From Stappia stellulata DSM 5886 (GTDB taxonomy: Bacteria > Pseudomonadota > Alphaproteobacteria > Rhizobiales > Stappiaceae), in assembly GCF_000423705.1 (NCBI RefSeq), contig NZ_AUIM01000004.1, positions 372,001 to 436,000 on the forward strand: a stretch of DNA of 64,000 nt, read 5' to 3'. A program made the position numbers and the translations under genes. Shown piece by piece: positions 63,056 to 64,000 of this stretch (the stretch's first letter is position 1; every line of letters begins with the position of its first letter). The notes beneath the pieces are model-generated. The model searched no databases. It had not been told where the DNA came from and saw only the letters and a list, made by a program, of their open reading frames with translations.

Positions 63056-64000
63056 ATGACAGCCACCTTGGATCCCGTCAGCCCCACAACCGTCTCGCGC
63101 CGCCTGATCTCAGACTGGCTGGAGGCGTTGCGCAGGTGTTGTTCGAAGGTGCAGATGCGCGCGCTGCTGCAGCGCTCGGGGCTGGAAGAAATGCCCGCCC
63201 ACCCTGACGCCCGAGTGACCCTGGACCAGATTGTCCTTCTCTATCAGATCGCCGCCGTCGAGAGCGGGGATGAGATGATGGGACTGTGGAGCCGTCCCAT
63301 CCGTGCGCGCGCGCTGCAGCACCTTCTCACCACCGTGCTGGAGGCCGATACGCTGCCCTCCGCCCTTTATCGGTTCTCGACCTTCTGGAATCTCCTGCTC
63401 GATGATTTCCGCTTCGAACTGGAGCAGGACGGGGACCGGATCACCCTCTCGCTGGTGCCGATTGGCAATCAGCAGGTTCAGCGTTTCGGCCATCTCCTGA
63501 TCCTGAAGCTGGCGCATGGGCTGGTTTCCTGGCTCGCCGGGTATGAGGTCCCAGTGCGCTCCATTGGCTTTGTCTTTGCCCGGCCCGATTTTTCCGAGGA
63601 TTACGCCGTGATCTTTCCAGCGCGGGTTGATTTCGAAGCCCCGCGCTCTGAGATCTCGTTCGACGCCGCCGCCCTTGGTCCGCCGCTGACGCGCAGCAAG
63701 TCCGAATTGGTCGAGTTCGTGACGCGGGCGCCGAGAGACTGGATCTTCACGCGCTACCGCGAACATGCACAGTCGCTGCGCGTGCGTGAGTTTCTGTACC
63801 GAGCGGATTGGGAGGCATGCCGGCTGGCCGATGCTGCCGCATCGTTCGGGATGACACCGCGAACCCTGATGCGGCGCCTTGATCACGAAAAGACATCCTT
63901 CCAGGCGATCAAGGATAGCCTGCGTCGTGACATCGCCATGCGCGAACTTCTGAAAGCAGAAAAAAGCGTCGAGCAAATTTCAGAGGACCTCGGGTTCTCT
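63056..64000 (+). CDS. AraC-family transcriptional regulator (C-terminal end cut by window)
   Basis: An AraC regulator with 315 codons in the window; it runs off the edge inside the DNA-binding domain. The N-terminal region resembles the arabinose-binding-like regulatory domain of OruR/ArgR-type regulators (residues about 20-210). A C-terminal HTH starts near LADAAASFGMTPRTLMRRL, the first of two helix-turn-helix motifs; the second (SVEQISEDLGFS) is just beginning. Start ATG at 63056. It is divergent from the acyl-CoA dehydrogenase across 116 nt, and probably regulates that pair. Confidence 0.85.
   Translation, partial: MTATLDPVSPTTVSRRLISDWLEALRRCCSKVQMRALLQRSGLEEMPAHPDARVTLDQIVLLYQIAAVESGDEMMGLWSRPIRARALQHLLTTVLEADTLPSALYRFSTFWNLLLDDFRFELEQDGDRITLSLVPIGNQQVQRFGHLLILKLAHGLVSWLAGYEVPVRSIGFVFARPDFSEDYAVIFPARVDFEAPRSEISFDAAALGPPLTRSKSELVEFVTRAPRDWIFTRYREHAQSLRVREFLYRADWEACRLADAAASFGMTPRTLMRRLDHEKTSFQAIKDSLRRDIAMRELLKAEKSVEQISEDLGFS

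Overview
The window is a GC-rich chromosomal segment from an alphaproteobacterium, most likely of the order Hyphomicrobiales (Rhizobiales). The best evidence is the gene order dusB-ntrB-ntrC-ntrY-ntrX-trkA-aminotransferase-hfq-hflX-mazG, the fused ispDF gene, ftsB upstream of pdhA-pdhB-pdhC-lpd with lipoyl domains on both E1beta and E2, and a divergent LysR/DUF1127-like pair. A Stappia/Labrenzia-like marine organism would fit, but that is a guess.

Layout. 1-849 holds the N-terminal part of a Tat-exported peptide ABC transporter binding protein, cut by the window edge, followed by about 1 kb without a convincing gene. 1888-5169 has a LysR regulator, a small DUF1127-like gene, xylB and arfB. 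5306-17892 is the nitrogen-regulation block, with mazG convergent to a long leftward set from dusB to hflX. 18040-22422 holds ispDF, cinA, a secreted unknown, a Coq10/RatA-type protein, lipA and a thioesterase. 22427-28573 has two GlsB/YeaQ membrane proteins and the pyruvate dehydrogenase genes. 28775-36775 carries ftsB, mfd, sdhE, recG and two small membrane-protein families (DUF502, DUF454). 36948-42764 holds a Cys-rich tandem-repeat secreted protein, glmS, a SPOR-like membrane protein and an EamA transporter.

42838-54554 is a complete thiosulfate/sulfide oxidation (Sox) locus. Leftward: soxV, soxX, soxY, soxZ, soxA, soxB, soxC, soxD, soxE, soxF. Rightward: soxS-like thioredoxin, soxR (ArsR family) and a YeeE/YedE (SoxT-like) transporter. 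SoxAX and SoxB process thiosulfate bound to the SoxY cysteine, SoxCD oxidises the carrier-bound sulfane sulfur, SoxV/SoxS keep the SoxYZ thiol reduced, and SoxF/SoxE form a flavocytochrome c sulfide dehydrogenase-like pair. The regulator has three cysteines placed like those of the persulfide sensor SqrR. An exact ATTC-N8-GAAT dyad lies upstream of soxX, with one-mismatch versions upstream of soxS and soxC, so a sulfide/persulfide-responsive regulon is the most coherent reading.

54618-58997 is a TAXI-type TRAP transporter (binding protein, 4TM/12TM fused permease and an overlapping UspA gene). The right end holds a small unknown gene, a tRNA-Lys with a clear promoter, an enoyl-CoA hydratase and acyl-CoA dehydrogenase pair, and a divergent AraC regulator cut by the window edge. 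No insertion sequence, prophage, rRNA or CRISPR array was seen. The most novel-looking items are the Cys-rich repeat protein, the Sox operator set, the poly-G ribosome-binding site of the TRAP permease and several strong intergenic dyads.
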